Below are positions 19,159-27,257 of a stretch of DNA of 64,000 nucleotides, one piece after another (within the stretch, counting starts at the first letter, position 1; each line of letters opens with the position of its first letter). Origin of the DNA: Desulfobacterales bacterium (GTDB lineage: Bacteria > Desulfobacterota > Desulfobacteria > Desulfobacterales > JAHEIW01); the NCBI GenBank assembly GCA_030066985.1, contig JASJAN010000003.1, positions 62,001 to 126,000 on the forward strand. Direction: 5' to 3'. The notes below the pieces were generated by a model. The model had not been told where the DNA came from. It was given only the letters and a program-made list of their open reading frames with translations, and did no database searches. The position numbers and the translations under genes are program-made.

Positions 19159-20313
19159 ATGGAAGCGGTGACTGAAAAGAAGAGCGAAATCTGCGAGCTG
19201 AGTTTTGATAAGCCGGCGGAGAATACGTTGCTGGTGAAGCTGAACGGCAACTGGACCATCGATCAACAACTGCCGTCAGCAAAAGATGTAGGCCAGCAGG
19301 TTAAATCGGATCCGGCGATCAAACAAATTGCATTTGATACCGCAGCGCTCTCGGACTGGGACAGTGGGTTGCTGTCTTTTCTCACCAAAATCATCACTGA
19401 AAGTTCAGCTAAAAACATCACTGTAGACCAGGGAGGCCTTTCTGAAGGCATCCAAAAATTGCTTAAACTGGCCTTTGCGGTACCAGAAAGGGAGGGCGCA
19501 CGCAAAGAAGCAGTACGTGAGCCAATATTGCAAAGAATTGGCGAATCCGCCGTTGCAGTCGGCCAGGAGGCTATCGATACGCTTACCTTTATTGGCGACA
19601 CCTTTGTGTCCTTTTTAAAGTTTTTAGTCGGCAAAGCCCGCTTTCAGCGTTCGGATCTGATGCTGACAATTCAACAAGCAGGCGCAGAGGCATTGCCCAT
19701 TGTTACCCTGATCAGTGTTCTGGTGGGTCTGATCCTGGCGTTTATTGGGGCCGTTCAACTGGCGTTGTTCGGCGCCCAGATTTTCGTGGCCGACCTGGTG
19801 GCTATCGCCATGACGCGTGTCATGGGTGCGGTCATGGTGGGGGTCATTATGGCCGGGCGCACCGGAGCGGCCTTTGCAGCCCAGATCGGGACCATGCAGG
19901 TCAATGAAGAAATCGATGCCCTCCAGACCCTGGGGATCTCTCCTATGGAATTTCTGGTCATACCCCGTATGCTGGCGTTGATTCTGATGATGCCGCTTTT
20001 ATGTGTGTATGCGGACTTGATGGGCATCCTGGGCGGATTTATTGTCGGGGTCGGCATGCTTGACATCACTGTCAGACAATACATCAACCAAACTATCAAC
20101 GCCATGAATCTATACCATTTTTTCATCGGTATTTTTCATGCGTTCGTTTTTGGAATCCTGATTGCGCTGGCCGGATGCCTGCGGGGGATTCAGTGCGGTC
20201 GCAGTGCTGCGGCTGTTGGAGATGCCACCACATCGGCGGTGGTCACCAGTATAGTGGCCATCGTTGTGGCCACCGCGATTATAACCGTGGGGTGTAATAT
20301 TATAGGCATATAG
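19159..20313 (+). CDS. mlaE: MlaE-family lipid ABC permease with N-terminal STAS domain
   Basis: A 384-residue protein. Residues 1-110 form a STAS-like domain (LVKLNGNWTIDQQLPSAKD). Residues about 125-384 are an MlaE permease with five or six membrane helices and the family block GTMQVNEEIDALQTLGISP. MlaE dimers form the channel of MCE-type phospholipid transporters between inner and outer membrane. Here the MlaB-like STAS regulator is fused to the permease. The ribosome site is weak (CTGAGCT), and upstream in-frame starts are not better. Followed by MlaF, MlaD and PqiC-like genes, it heads a four-gene operon, though 420 bases of repeat-rich sequence separate it from MlaF. Confidence 0.9.
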   Translation: MEAVTEKKSEICELSFDKPAENTLLVKLNGNWTIDQQLPSAKDVGQQVKSDPAIKQIAFDTAALSDWDSGLLSFLTKIITESSAKNITVDQGGLSEGIQKLLKLAFAVPEREGARKEAVREPILQRIGESAVAVGQEAIDTLTFIGDTFVSFLKFLVGKARFQRSDLMLTIQQAGAEALPIVTLISVLVGLILAFIGAVQLALFGAQIFVADLVAIAMTRVMGAVMVGVIMAGRTGAAFAAQIGTMQVNEEIDALQTLGISPMEFLVIPRMLALILMMPLLCVYADLMGILGGFIVGVGMLDITVRQYINQTINAMNLYHFFIGIFHAFVFGILIALAGCLRGIQCGRSAAAVGDATTSAVVTSIVAIVVATAIITVGCNIIGI

Positions 20314-20320
20314 TACCTGA

Positions 20321-20562
20321 ATCTTGCATGAAAATTAATGCGAGCTGATAGCGCATGTAATAAGCAACTCGGTAAGTTAATTGTAAACGTATAATAAAAT
20401 ACCTGTTTGATATAGTGGATGAAAATCATTTTATCGCATTAATTTTCACCCGATGGGCAAGTCGGAGGCTTCCATCTGCTACGTTATTAAGGCCGAAGCA
20501 TAGTTGACTATAGCTTCGCCCTTAAATGCCTTGCATATGAAACCCTCCGACTTGTGCAAGAT
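20321..20562. repeat. Nested inverted repeats forming a possible three-way junction
   Basis: Three perfect pairings nest: ATCTTGCA (20321-20328) with TGCAAGAT (20555-20562), TGAAAATTAATGCG (20329-20342) with CGCATTAATTTTCA (20435-20448), and CAAGTCGGAGG (20458-20468) with CCTCCGACTTG (20544-20554). The outer stem is directly contiguous with the start of the first arm and the end of the second, so the whole can be drawn as a three-way junction. The second arm continues as an imperfect palindrome around 20505. Confidence 0.7.
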
Positions 20563-20574
20563 CCAGGTCATATG

Positions 20575-20687
20575 TTTGGTATTTTGTGTTTCGTGTTTAG
20601 TGTTTGGTGTATTAAGGTTTCAGTGTTCAGGTGTCAGGTGTCAGCCCGAGCCATCCTGACACCTGAAACCTGACACCTGACACCAAG
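20575..20687. repeat. Heptamer arrays (TTNGTGT, then inverted CTGACAC)
   Basis: 20575-20610 is a run of 7-base units of the form TTNGTGT (TTCGTGT, TTAGTGT, TTGGTGT). 20615-20644 and 20655-20687 are inverted arms built on the heptamer CTGACAC (right arm CTGACACCTGAAACCTGACA and on). Together with the preceding nested palindrome they fill the gap between mlaE and mlaF. Confidence 0.75.
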
Positions 20688-20733
20688 ACTTTCTTGACAT
20701 CGGAAAATTGAAAGCTGAAAACTATAGAATTAA

Positions 20734-21504
20734 ATGATGACCAATAATGAAGAACATAAAGAACCCCACATCATCATCGATGATTTAACGATGGCTTACG
20801 GCAGCTTTGTGGTACAGCGGGATCTGAACTTTACCATTTATCGTGGTGATGTTTTTATCATTATGGGGGGCAGCGGCTGCGGCAAGAGCACCCTGATGCG
20901 CCATATGGTGGGGTTGAAATCTCCGGCCAAGGGCAAGGTTCTTTATGACGACATCAGTTTCTGGGATACCGATCCGGAGCAACGCGGGCAAATAATGAAA
21001 AATCTCGGTATTCTGTATCAGAGCGGTGCTCTGTGGAGCTCGATGACCCTGGCGGAAAACATTACCCTGCCGTTAGGTGAATATACGGATTTGAGCCCCA
21101 AACAGATGCGTGAAATTGCATCCCTCAAGCTGGCTCTGGTGGGCCTGGCCGGCTTTGAGGATTATTATCCTTCGGAAATCAGCGGCGGAATGCGCAAGCG
21201 CGCCGGGCTGGCGCGCGCCATGGCACTGGATCCGGACATCCTTTTTTTTGATGAGCCTTCAGCCGGATTGGACCCCATCAGTGCCAGCTTATTGGATGAT
21301 TTGATTTTAGAGCTGCGGGATAGCCTGGGCGCCACCATTATCGTGGTAACCCATGAACTGGCCAGTATTTTTGCCATTGGGAACAACTCCGTGTACCTGG
21401 ATCCGAATAAAAAAACCATGACTGCTGCCGGTGATCCCAACAAGCTGCTGCAAGAAACCGAGGACCCGGAGCTGCGCAGATTTTTGACACGAGGAGAAGA
21501 ATAA
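20734..21504 (+). CDS. mlaF: MlaF-family ABC transporter ATPase
   Basis: A 256-residue ABC ATPase that powers the MCE lipid transporter with the preceding MlaE. Walker A is GGSGCGKST, the signature is SGGMRKRAGLARA, Walker B is ILFFDEPSAGLDP, and the H-loop His is in VVTHELAS. The length is normal for MlaF. This contrasts with the fused second copy at 30835. No clear Shine-Dalgarno precedes the tandem ATG at 20734/20737. It is followed by MlaD after a repeat-filled gap of 173 bases. Confidence 0.92.
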   Translation: MMTNNEEHKEPHIIIDDLTMAYGSFVVQRDLNFTIYRGDVFIIMGGSGCGKSTLMRHMVGLKSPAKGKVLYDDISFWDTDPEQRGQIMKNLGILYQSGALWSSMTLAENITLPLGEYTDLSPKQMREIASLKLALVGLAGFEDYYPSEISGGMRKRAGLARAMALDPDILFFDEPSAGLDPISASLLDDLILELRDSLGATIIVVTHELASIFAIGNNSVYLDPNKKTMTAAGDPNKLLQETEDPELRRFLTRGEE

Positions 21505-21512
21505 TAAAAGCC

Positions 21513-21664
21513 GGAGTGATGGAGCTGAAACGTTACGCGTTACGTGTTGCGGGTTACGAGTTAAAACTTGAAAGAGCAATTTACAAGACAATACGCGTAT
21601 ATGAAAAACGCAACGATATGCCGAATCCAATACTCCATTACTCCAATACTCTATTACTCCAATA
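21513..21664. repeat. Inverted ACTCCANY octamers enclosing GNTACGN heptamers
   Basis: The left motif GGAGTGATGGAG (21513-21524) faces a right run of five 8-base units (CCAATACTCCATTACTCCAA and on, 21626-21664). Between them lies a heptamer run (CGTTACG, CGTTACG, TGTTGCG, GGTTACG at 21531-21558). The layout matches 18445-18543. Confidence 0.75.
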
Positions 21665-21677
21665 AAGGTATATTGAC

Positions 21678-22691
21678 ATGAGCAAACCGGCAAATAAAAC
21701 ATTAATTGGGGCTTTTGTCGTGGGAGCTATAGCATTGATCGCATCGGCGATTGTGCTTTTCGGCTCCGGCAGGTTTTTCCGAGACATTTCTATTAACGTG
21801 GCTTTCTTTGAAGGCTCGGTCAAGGGGCTCAATGTGGGATCGCCGGTAACGTTCAGGGGGGTTCAGGTCGGCCAGGTGACCGAAATCATCGCCGGATTCG
21901 ATCCGATTGGTCTCGAGGTGTATATACCGGTCATCTTTGAAATCGATGACAGAAAGTTCCTGTATCTCGGTGAGTCTGAGGCTGGATTTGAATCATATGA
22001 TGAAGAAGCATTCGCTAAGGCGCTCATCGAAAGAGGTTTTAGAGCCCAGCTGCAATTGCAGAGTCTGGTCACCGGTCAACTGTCGATCAATCTCGACTTT
22101 TTACCGAACACACCCGTCCGATTGGTCGGCATCCACGCATTCAAAGACGAGTTAGACATCGAGCCCTGGTGGGAAATTCCGACGATACCGTCGCCGTTGC
22201 AACGACTCGAGGCATCACTTGAAAAAATTTCATTCGAGGATTTGGTGGATGATATCAGAAAAGCGATGGACGGTATTGCCACACTGGCCACTTCGCCCGA
22301 CCTGCATGCCAGCATCGGTGAATTAAAACAAACGCTGATTGCGGTCAAAGAGCTGGCGCGCCATGTCGACGCCAAGGTAGACCCCTTGACCACTAGTCTT
22401 GATCAAACTCTGGTAGACGTCAGGGCTGGCATCGGCGATGCCCGCCAGCTGATGGCAACCGACATCAAAGACGCTTTAAAATCAGCAAGAACTGCCCTGG
22501 ATAATGCCAATAAAACCTTAGCCAGCGTTGAAAACCTGGCAGATGAAGGCACTCAACTGCGCCACGAAATATCCGCAGCGTTGATAGAAGTTTCGGCGGC
22601 CGCTCGCTCTGTGCGTGTTTTGGCCGATTTCATCGAACAACACCCGGATGCGGTGCTTCGCGGAAGGGTTACCCGGACGGGAGGAAACTAA
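21678..22691 (+). CDS. mlaD: MlaD-family MCE-domain protein
   Basis: A 337-residue protein with one N-terminal membrane helix (residues about 9-30), an MCE domain (SPVTFRGVQVGQVTEI), and a long C-terminal helical region (about residues 170-320) with regular Ala/Asp/Leu spacing. It is the periplasmic substrate-binding hexamer subunit of the Mla/Pqi-like system. The length and C-terminal helices resemble the tunnel-forming type more than E. coli MlaD (183 residues). The start has an AAAGG site upstream. The stop overlaps the next start as TAATG, so translation is coupled to the lipoprotein gene. Confidence 0.9.
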   Translation: MSKPANKTLIGAFVVGAIALIASAIVLFGSGRFFRDISINVAFFEGSVKGLNVGSPVTFRGVQVGQVTEIIAGFDPIGLEVYIPVIFEIDDRKFLYLGESEAGFESYDEEAFAKALIERGFRAQLQLQSLVTGQLSINLDFLPNTPVRLVGIHAFKDELDIEPWWEIPTIPSPLQRLEASLEKISFEDLVDDIRKAMDGIATLATSPDLHASIGELKQTLIAVKELARHVDAKVDPLTTSLDQTLVDVRAGIGDARQLMATDIKDALKSARTALDNANKTLASVENLADEGTQLRHEISAALIEVSAAARSVRVLADFIEQHPDAVLRGRVTRTGGN

Positions 22692-23347
22692 TGCATCGTA
22701 AAAATTTTAGACTTGCTACTGCAGCCTTACTTGCTCTCGCATTGGTTATCAGCGGCTGCCTGGGTGGTCCCAGTCCAACGCCCGCCACTCGCTTTTATGT
22801 TCTCAATTCCTTCCACAGCGAGGAAAACCCAAATCCTCCGGAGCCGATTGCGGTTTTTGGAGATGAGGTTACCAGCCCCGGCCTCGGTGTCGGCCCCATA
22901 AAGCTGTCACAGGTGTTGGATCGCCCCCAGATCATCCTGCGCACAAGCCACAATGAAATCCAGGTAGCCGATTTGGATCGCTGGGCAGCACCGCTAAATG
23001 AATTAATAACCAATGTTCTGGTGGACAATTTTTCGGCCTTGCTTTCCACCGGATCGATTCTTAAATTTCCCTGGAAGACCACCCTTCCGATTGACTATCA
23101 AATCATCTTGGAAATCACACGCTTTGATGGTATGCCGGGAGGTAATGTTGATCTTAGGGCTCGCTGGGGTATTTTAGGCAATAATGGACAAGATGTGTAT
23201 TCGAATAGTAAAACCGTCTTAACTGAACCCATCGGTAGTGACACTATCGCTGATATGGTTTCCGCCCTGAGCCGCCTGATCGGCAAACTTAGTTTTGAAA
23301 TTGCTACAGAAATCAAAAGGCTTGAAGAAACTGGGGCGCGGCAATAA
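22691..23347 (+). CDS. PqiC/YmbA-like ABC-transport auxiliary lipoprotein
   Basis: A 218-residue outer-membrane-type lipoprotein, lipobox VISGCLGG (Cys about residue 23). The mature part matches the ABC-type transport auxiliary family: TRFYVLNSF near the start, GVGPIKLSQVLDRPQI and a NEIQVADLDRWAAPL block. In the Pqi and related MCE systems such lipoproteins dock the MCE tunnel to the outer membrane. It begins inside the stop of mlaD (TAATG overlap). This makes the operon Pqi-like at its outer end while its inner-membrane part is MlaFE-like. Confidence 0.88.
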   Translation: MHRKNFRLATAALLALALVISGCLGGPSPTPATRFYVLNSFHSEENPNPPEPIAVFGDEVTSPGLGVGPIKLSQVLDRPQIILRTSHNEIQVADLDRWAAPLNELITNVLVDNFSALLSTGSILKFPWKTTLPIDYQIILEITRFDGMPGGNVDLRARWGILGNNGQDVYSNSKTVLTEPIGSDTIADMVSALSRLIGKLSFEIATEIKRLEETGARQ

Positions 23348-23350
23348 AAA

Positions 23351-23440
23351 CTTGATTTTGGACTTTGGATTTTAGATCTTAGGTTTGCCTGCCCGCCCCG
23401 CCTTGTCTGCATAGCGAGGCGGGATGTTGGATTTTGGAAC
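23351..23440. repeat. TTGGATT-type heptamer run with GC-rich hairpin
   Basis: The 7-base units TTGATTT, TGGACTT, TGGATTT, TAGATCT, TAGGTTT (23352-23386) are followed by an inverted repeat CCCGCCTTG / GAGGCGGG around a short loop (about 23395-23423) and then another GTTGGATTTTGGAAC stretch. The same unit recurs at 48291-48366. Confidence 0.65.
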
Positions 23441-23597
23441 AAGGCGAGCTTATTCGAATTTGATTTTGAAAATTGGGATTTGGGTGAATCCATTTCAGAT
23501 TCGATAAATGCCCTGGGAAACTCAGCTTAAAGCGGTACGACCATAAGCTGAATTTTTCAGGGTAAACATTTTGAGTTGCGGATTTGAAGAGGCGAAC

Positions 23598-23996
23598 ATG
23601 AAACGATTTGTGGTCTTGATCTTGATAGCTATTCTGCTGACGTCATGCACCAGCGGCAAAACCGAATTTTTCCCTCGCCAGACGTATTCTGAGGATACGG
23701 CTGAAGTAACGGTCATTCGGCAAAGACGGATGATTGGGCTCGGTTTTTCAATGAAGGTTCTTTTCAATGATGATGTCATTGCTCGCTTAAAAGCCAACCA
23801 GTATGTCACTTTTTATGTCAATCCCGGTGTGCATACGATCGGCATACCCAACTCGCAACTGACCGTAGCGTTGGAGCGCGGGCGAAAACATTTTTTTGCC
23901 ATCGAAACCGATTCATCCCAGTTTGGCTTTGAAATCGAACGCATCAGTGAGCCCAAAGCTGTAAAGTGGATGGAAACGGCCAGATCAATCAAATAA
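23598..23996 (+). CDS. Small lipoprotein, DUF2846-like
   Basis: A 132-residue lipoprotein with signal MKRFVVLILIAILLTSC (lipobox LTSC). The mature domain has an early basic strand (EVTVIRQRRMIGLGFSMKV) and the pattern NPGVHTIGI followed by a strand pair, reminiscent of the DUF2846 fold. That assignment is tentative. The start is set by GAGG before ATG 23598. An upstream in-frame ATG would put a hydrophilic tail ahead of the signal peptide. It lies 250 bases after the Mla/Pqi operon and ends directly in a strong terminator. Confidence 0.65.
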   Translation: MKRFVVLILIAILLTSCTSGKTEFFPRQTYSEDTAEVTVIRQRRMIGLGFSMKVLFNDDVIARLKANQYVTFYVNPGVHTIGIPNSQLTVALERGRKHFFAIETDSSQFGFEIERISEPKAVKWMETARSIK

Positions 23997-24034
23997 AAAG
24001 CGGGGCTTTGATAGTATCAAAACCCCGCTTTTTT
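23996..24034. terminator. Rho-independent terminator, bidirectional
   Basis: A stem AAGCGGGGCTTTGATA with its complement around a short loop, flanked by A-run and T-run, lies between convergent genes (small lipoprotein on plus, MipA protein on minus). It should serve both strands. Confidence 0.9.
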
Positions 24035-24116
24035 AGTTTAAGCTGATATTAAAGTTGTTTTCGCGCCCAAATCCCGACCAATTTGCAGCCACGGCACGGG
24101 TCAGACATCATACCGA

Positions 24117-24887
24117 CTAAAAATTATAGATGACCAGAACACCGGTAAACAATTGGGTTTCAGAGCCTTCATCCACCACCGGGCTGTCGTCATCGGCATC
24201 ACCCACCAGTTGCTTGATTTGAAGCAGACCGCGCAGGTCCCAGTTCTGGGCAAAACCCCAGTTGACGCCCAAATCGATACCCACATCTTTCATGCCCCCA
24301 TCGGCGTCGTAGGTATCCAGCCCGCTACGATTCGAATCGCGCACATCAACACCAAAATAGGTGCTCATGTAATCATCGCTGGCATAAGTGGCAAAACCGC
24401 CGATGGTCAGCGCCCATTCGCTGTTGATGATCCAGTTGTAACCACCTTTGAGGGTGCCGTAAGACCCATCATGGGCATCGCCAATATCGGCCAACCACTC
24501 TAAAAACACATACCAGTTCTGCCACTCGATACCACCAAACAACCCCAGTTCATTGGCATCGCTAACCGTTTTGAAATCGTCCACCTGGTTGTTTTCGACA
24601 TCGGATCGCTGTGCACGGTAGTTGTAAACCGGCCCCAGACGCCAGAAATCGCTGGGAATCAGATTGGCCCTTAAATTCAAGCCCAGCAATTCAACATACA
24701 TGCCGTTGTCAAATCGGGCTGAACCGGCCGGGATTGGCACAAATTCATAATCTTCCGAGCCCTCGTAATCGGGTGCGATACCGATACCACCACCGATGGA
24801 AAAATCAGCAGCCTGGGCTGCGGGGATCACCAGAAACAGCGCCAGCAGCGCACCCAGCAATCCCAAAAAAAATTTCCGAATTTTCAT
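24117..24887 (-). CDS. MipA/OmpV-family outer-membrane protein (copy A)
   Basis: A 256-residue exported beta-barrel protein. The signal peptide (MKIRKFFLGLLGALLALFLV, cleavage after AAQAAD) leads into the MipA/OmpV start GGGIGIAPDYEGSEDYEF. It ends in Phe (LVIYNF) as outer-membrane barrels do for BAM recognition. The strong site AGGAGGAG before ATG 24887 fixes the start. Family members are outer-membrane porin-like or scaffold proteins. Copy B at 27258-28037 is a close paralogue. The two flank the phosphatase/ODP pair. It has its own terminator. Confidence 0.87.
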   Translation of the reverse strand: MKIRKFFLGLLGALLALFLVIPAAQAADFSIGGGIGIAPDYEGSEDYEFVPIPAGSARFDNGMYVELLGLNLRANLIPSDFWRLGPVYNYRAQRSDVENNQVDDFKTVSDANELGLFGGIEWQNWYVFLEWLADIGDAHDGSYGTLKGGYNWIINSEWALTIGGFATYASDDYMSTYFGVDVRDSNRSGLDTYDADGGMKDVGIDLGVNWGFAQNWDLRGLLQIKQLVGDADDDSPVVDEGSETQLFTGVLVIYNF

Positions 24888-25138
24888 CTGTTCTCCTCCT
24901 TTACTCGCAGTCACAAGTCGATGGTTACCAATTTTTTCCACTAATTCAGGAATCATTCTCATTAACAAATTATCCTTTCTCATATATAACTACACCGAGA
25001 AAATCAACTAAAAGATGAGGCCGACATCAAAAATTAACAAATTTTAATAGGGAAAAAGACAATAACGCCTGGGAAAAGCAGTGCTTACGGATAGGCTTGC
25101 TGAACAGGCTGTGAACGGATAATCGTATCGCGGCTTGT

Positions 25139-26137
25139 CTATTTGAACTCCAGCCCGAGCAGGGTAATATCATCCTGCGGTTTGGTGTGGTTGCCGAAAT
25201 TCAATAATGATTGAATGGATTGTTCGATCATTCTATTGATCGATTGATCCCGCAAGGCTAGCAGTGTTTCACAGAAATGCTCGGTGCCGAAAAATTCACC
25301 ATCCGGATGCTGATATTCGATGATGCCGTCAGTATAGACAAAAAGCCGATCACCGGGCCGAAGCTGCTGGTGTCCCTCCTCAAATCTTTCGGCTTGACCG
25401 CTTAACAGGTGAAACTCTCCCATGCCGATGGCCGGGCCGCCCTTTTGCAATAGTTCAAGATGTCCATCCCGGCGCATCAAAATCGAGTGCGGATGCCCGG
25501 CATTGCTATAGGTCAAATCTCCGGTTTCGGAGTTGATAATCATATAGGTAATCGTAAAAAAATTATTAAAGCGCTCGAATGGAAACTCGTCATCAAGGGC
25601 CGTCAGGACTTCAGCCGGAGTTTGGATGTGAACGCTGGCTGCTGAATGTCCATGCTCGGGATTTAGCAGATGCCCGGAGTTGGGCTGCAGAAACTGCGCA
25701 ACCGAAACGGTGATCATCGCTGCCTGAACACCGTGACCGCTGACATCGAGCATGTACAGCGCCCAGTGGTCATTGTCCAGCTGAATCATATTAAATATAT
25801 CGCCGCCGGTGTGCTCGCAGGGCTCAAATTTCCAGGCAATCGAAAGGTTTGCGGTTGAATCGATTCGGTGGGGCAAAAGGCTTTTCTGAATCTCAGCTGC
25901 AGCCGCAAGGTCGGCATCCAGTCGCTTCTGATTGTCTAACAGCTCCTGATTCAGCTGCTTGAGCTTTTTTTCAGAGGCCGAATATTTTAAAACCAGCTCC
26001 TGCAGGAGTTGATTGTTGATTCCTGTGTCTTTTAGAGATGCCCAGTATTCCAGTACCTGTTTGATCAAAGGCCCATTGTCAGGATTCTGCAGATCTAAAT
26101 GCTCGATTTGATCTCTTAACAGATCGTCCAATTTCAT
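25139..26137 (-). CDS. PP2C (SpoIIE/RsbU-type) serine phosphatase
   Basis: A 332-residue cytoplasmic protein. An N-terminal helical region with a coiled coil (about residues 45-90, YSASEKKLKQLNQELLDNQ) leads into a PP2C_SIG domain with metal-binding aspartates in TGGDIFNM, LDVSGHGVQAAM and VYTDGIIEYQ. The linker motif DLAAAAEIQKSLLP is typical of RsbU-type signalling phosphatases that dephosphorylate STAS antagonists. It starts one base after the stop of the ODP-like gene, so the two are translationally coupled and the diiron protein is the probable input sensor. A candidate substrate is the STAS protein at 18559. Confidence 0.9.
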   Translation of the reverse strand: MKLDDLLRDQIEHLDLQNPDNGPLIKQVLEYWASLKDTGINNQLLQELVLKYSASEKKLKQLNQELLDNQKRLDADLAAAAEIQKSLLPHRIDSTANLSIAWKFEPCEHTGGDIFNMIQLDNDHWALYMLDVSGHGVQAAMITVSVAQFLQPNSGHLLNPEHGHSAASVHIQTPAEVLTALDDEFPFERFNNFFTITYMIINSETGDLTYSNAGHPHSILMRRDGHLELLQKGGPAIGMGEFHLLSGQAERFEEGHQQLRPGDRLFVYTDGIIEYQHPDGEFFGTEHFCETLLALRDQSINRMIEQSIQSLLNFGNHTKPQDDITLLGLEFK

Positions 26138-26138
26138 T

Positions 26139-27002
26139 TTATGTCAACCGATCCCTCAATTTGTCAAAATCAAAAGCATAATCGTCATCAACCAAACCGT
26201 CTATACCGACATCTTTTAAATCTATCAACTGCTCAAACACATAGCGCATTACCTCCCGATCACGGATAATACTGCCATGCTGGGGCGCAATCATCCTGAA
26301 AGGCACCTCTAAAAGTTGTTCAAGGGCATATTTCAACGCTTTGGCAGATGGCATTACGGTTTTATGAAAATTGAGAATATCCTTAATCGGGCAGACGGTC
26401 CTTTTTGCGGGGCAATTTGAAAGATTTACACAGTCCATACACTCCGGTCGCAATTGTAAAAACAGCTCCCACTCAAGTCCCAAACTGCCAAACAGGTCGC
26501 TGCTGAATAGGATTTTGCTTTGGGGGTCGAAGGTGACAAAGCTGCCGCCGGAATGTGAATAGGGCGTCTTGATAAACTGCAGGGTTCGACCGGATGAAAA
26601 GGCATATTGGTGATGAATCTGACTGATCGGCAGCAGACGGTTCGATACTGCGTAATGGCGAATAAACATCAGATTGGCCGAATCGGATATAATTTTGAGA
26701 TCATCGCGTTTGATGATGTCCTCAAAATTGGGAATACTGCCGCACAAATCCGGATCGTAATGCTGGTAGAGGAGGCCTGAGATTTGGCCGGGCGCAATGC
26801 CGGTTTGCAAAATTTTCATCATCACCGTAGCAAAGTCCGGGCGACTGCCGCCGTCAATTACTAAAGCCTCATCATGATCGACGATCAAATAGGGATTGCA
26901 ATGCAAACCCGCGGGCTCATCGTAATAACCAACCCAGAAAACACCTTCTGCGATTTCCACTGATCGTTCGAGGTCGATGCTATCTTTTTCATGCTGTAAC
27001 AT
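26139..27002 (-). CDS. ODP-type metallo-beta-lactamase-fold diiron protein
   Basis: A 287-residue protein with the lactamase-like fold of flavodiiron proteins but no flavodoxin domain. The probable metal ligands are H81, D83, D85 (QHYDPDLCGS), H150 (YSHSGGSF), D169 (SSDLFGS) and H242 (APQHGS). The usual HxExDH motif has Asp for Glu and lacks the last His (L86). This matches ODP oxygen-binding diiron sensors, which bind O2 and signal in place of reducing it. An insertion after the barrel has four clustered Cys (C188, C191, C197, C204). No good Shine-Dalgarno is visible. It is coupled to the PP2C phosphatase. The sensing role is inference from family and context. Confidence 0.8.
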   Translation of the reverse strand: MLQHEKDSIDLERSVEIAEGVFWVGYYDEPAGLHCNPYLIVDHDEALVIDGGSRPDFATVMMKILQTGIAPGQISGLLYQHYDPDLCGSIPNFEDIIKRDDLKIISDSANLMFIRHYAVSNRLLPISQIHHQYAFSSGRTLQFIKTPYSHSGGSFVTFDPQSKILFSSDLFGSLGLEWELFLQLRPECMDCVNLSNCPAKRTVCPIKDILNFHKTVMPSAKALKYALEQLLEVPFRMIAPQHGSIIRDREVMRYVFEQLIDLKDVGIDGLVDDDYAFDFDKLRDRLT

Positions 27003-27147
27003 AGATAATGAGTCTCCGATTGAATTATTCGGTCTTCTGGGACTGACTTAAAAGATCCCTCATACATCACATGTAATTTATTAATCTTCGTATTCAAGGG
27101 CAATTTGTCAAGGATGACGGCAACCGATATGTGGCATCCAATAACAA

Positions 27148-27174
27148 TGGGGCTTCTGCAAAACAGAAGCCCCA
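27148..27174 (-). terminator. Stem-loop downstream of MipA copy B
   Basis: A perfect 11-base stem (TGGGGCTTCTG with CAGAAGCCCCA) has a 5-base loop. On the minus strand it is followed by a moderately T-rich tail. It lies between the MipA copy B stop and the ODP gene start and probably separates the lipid-transport operon from the sensor/phosphatase pair. Confidence 0.6.
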
Positions 27175-27257
27175 CATGTTAAAACAGCACAAATAGGAGC
27201 AGCCATTGTCAATCAGGTGCTGCTGCCCATGGTTTTATGTCACCGAAAGCGCGAGGT

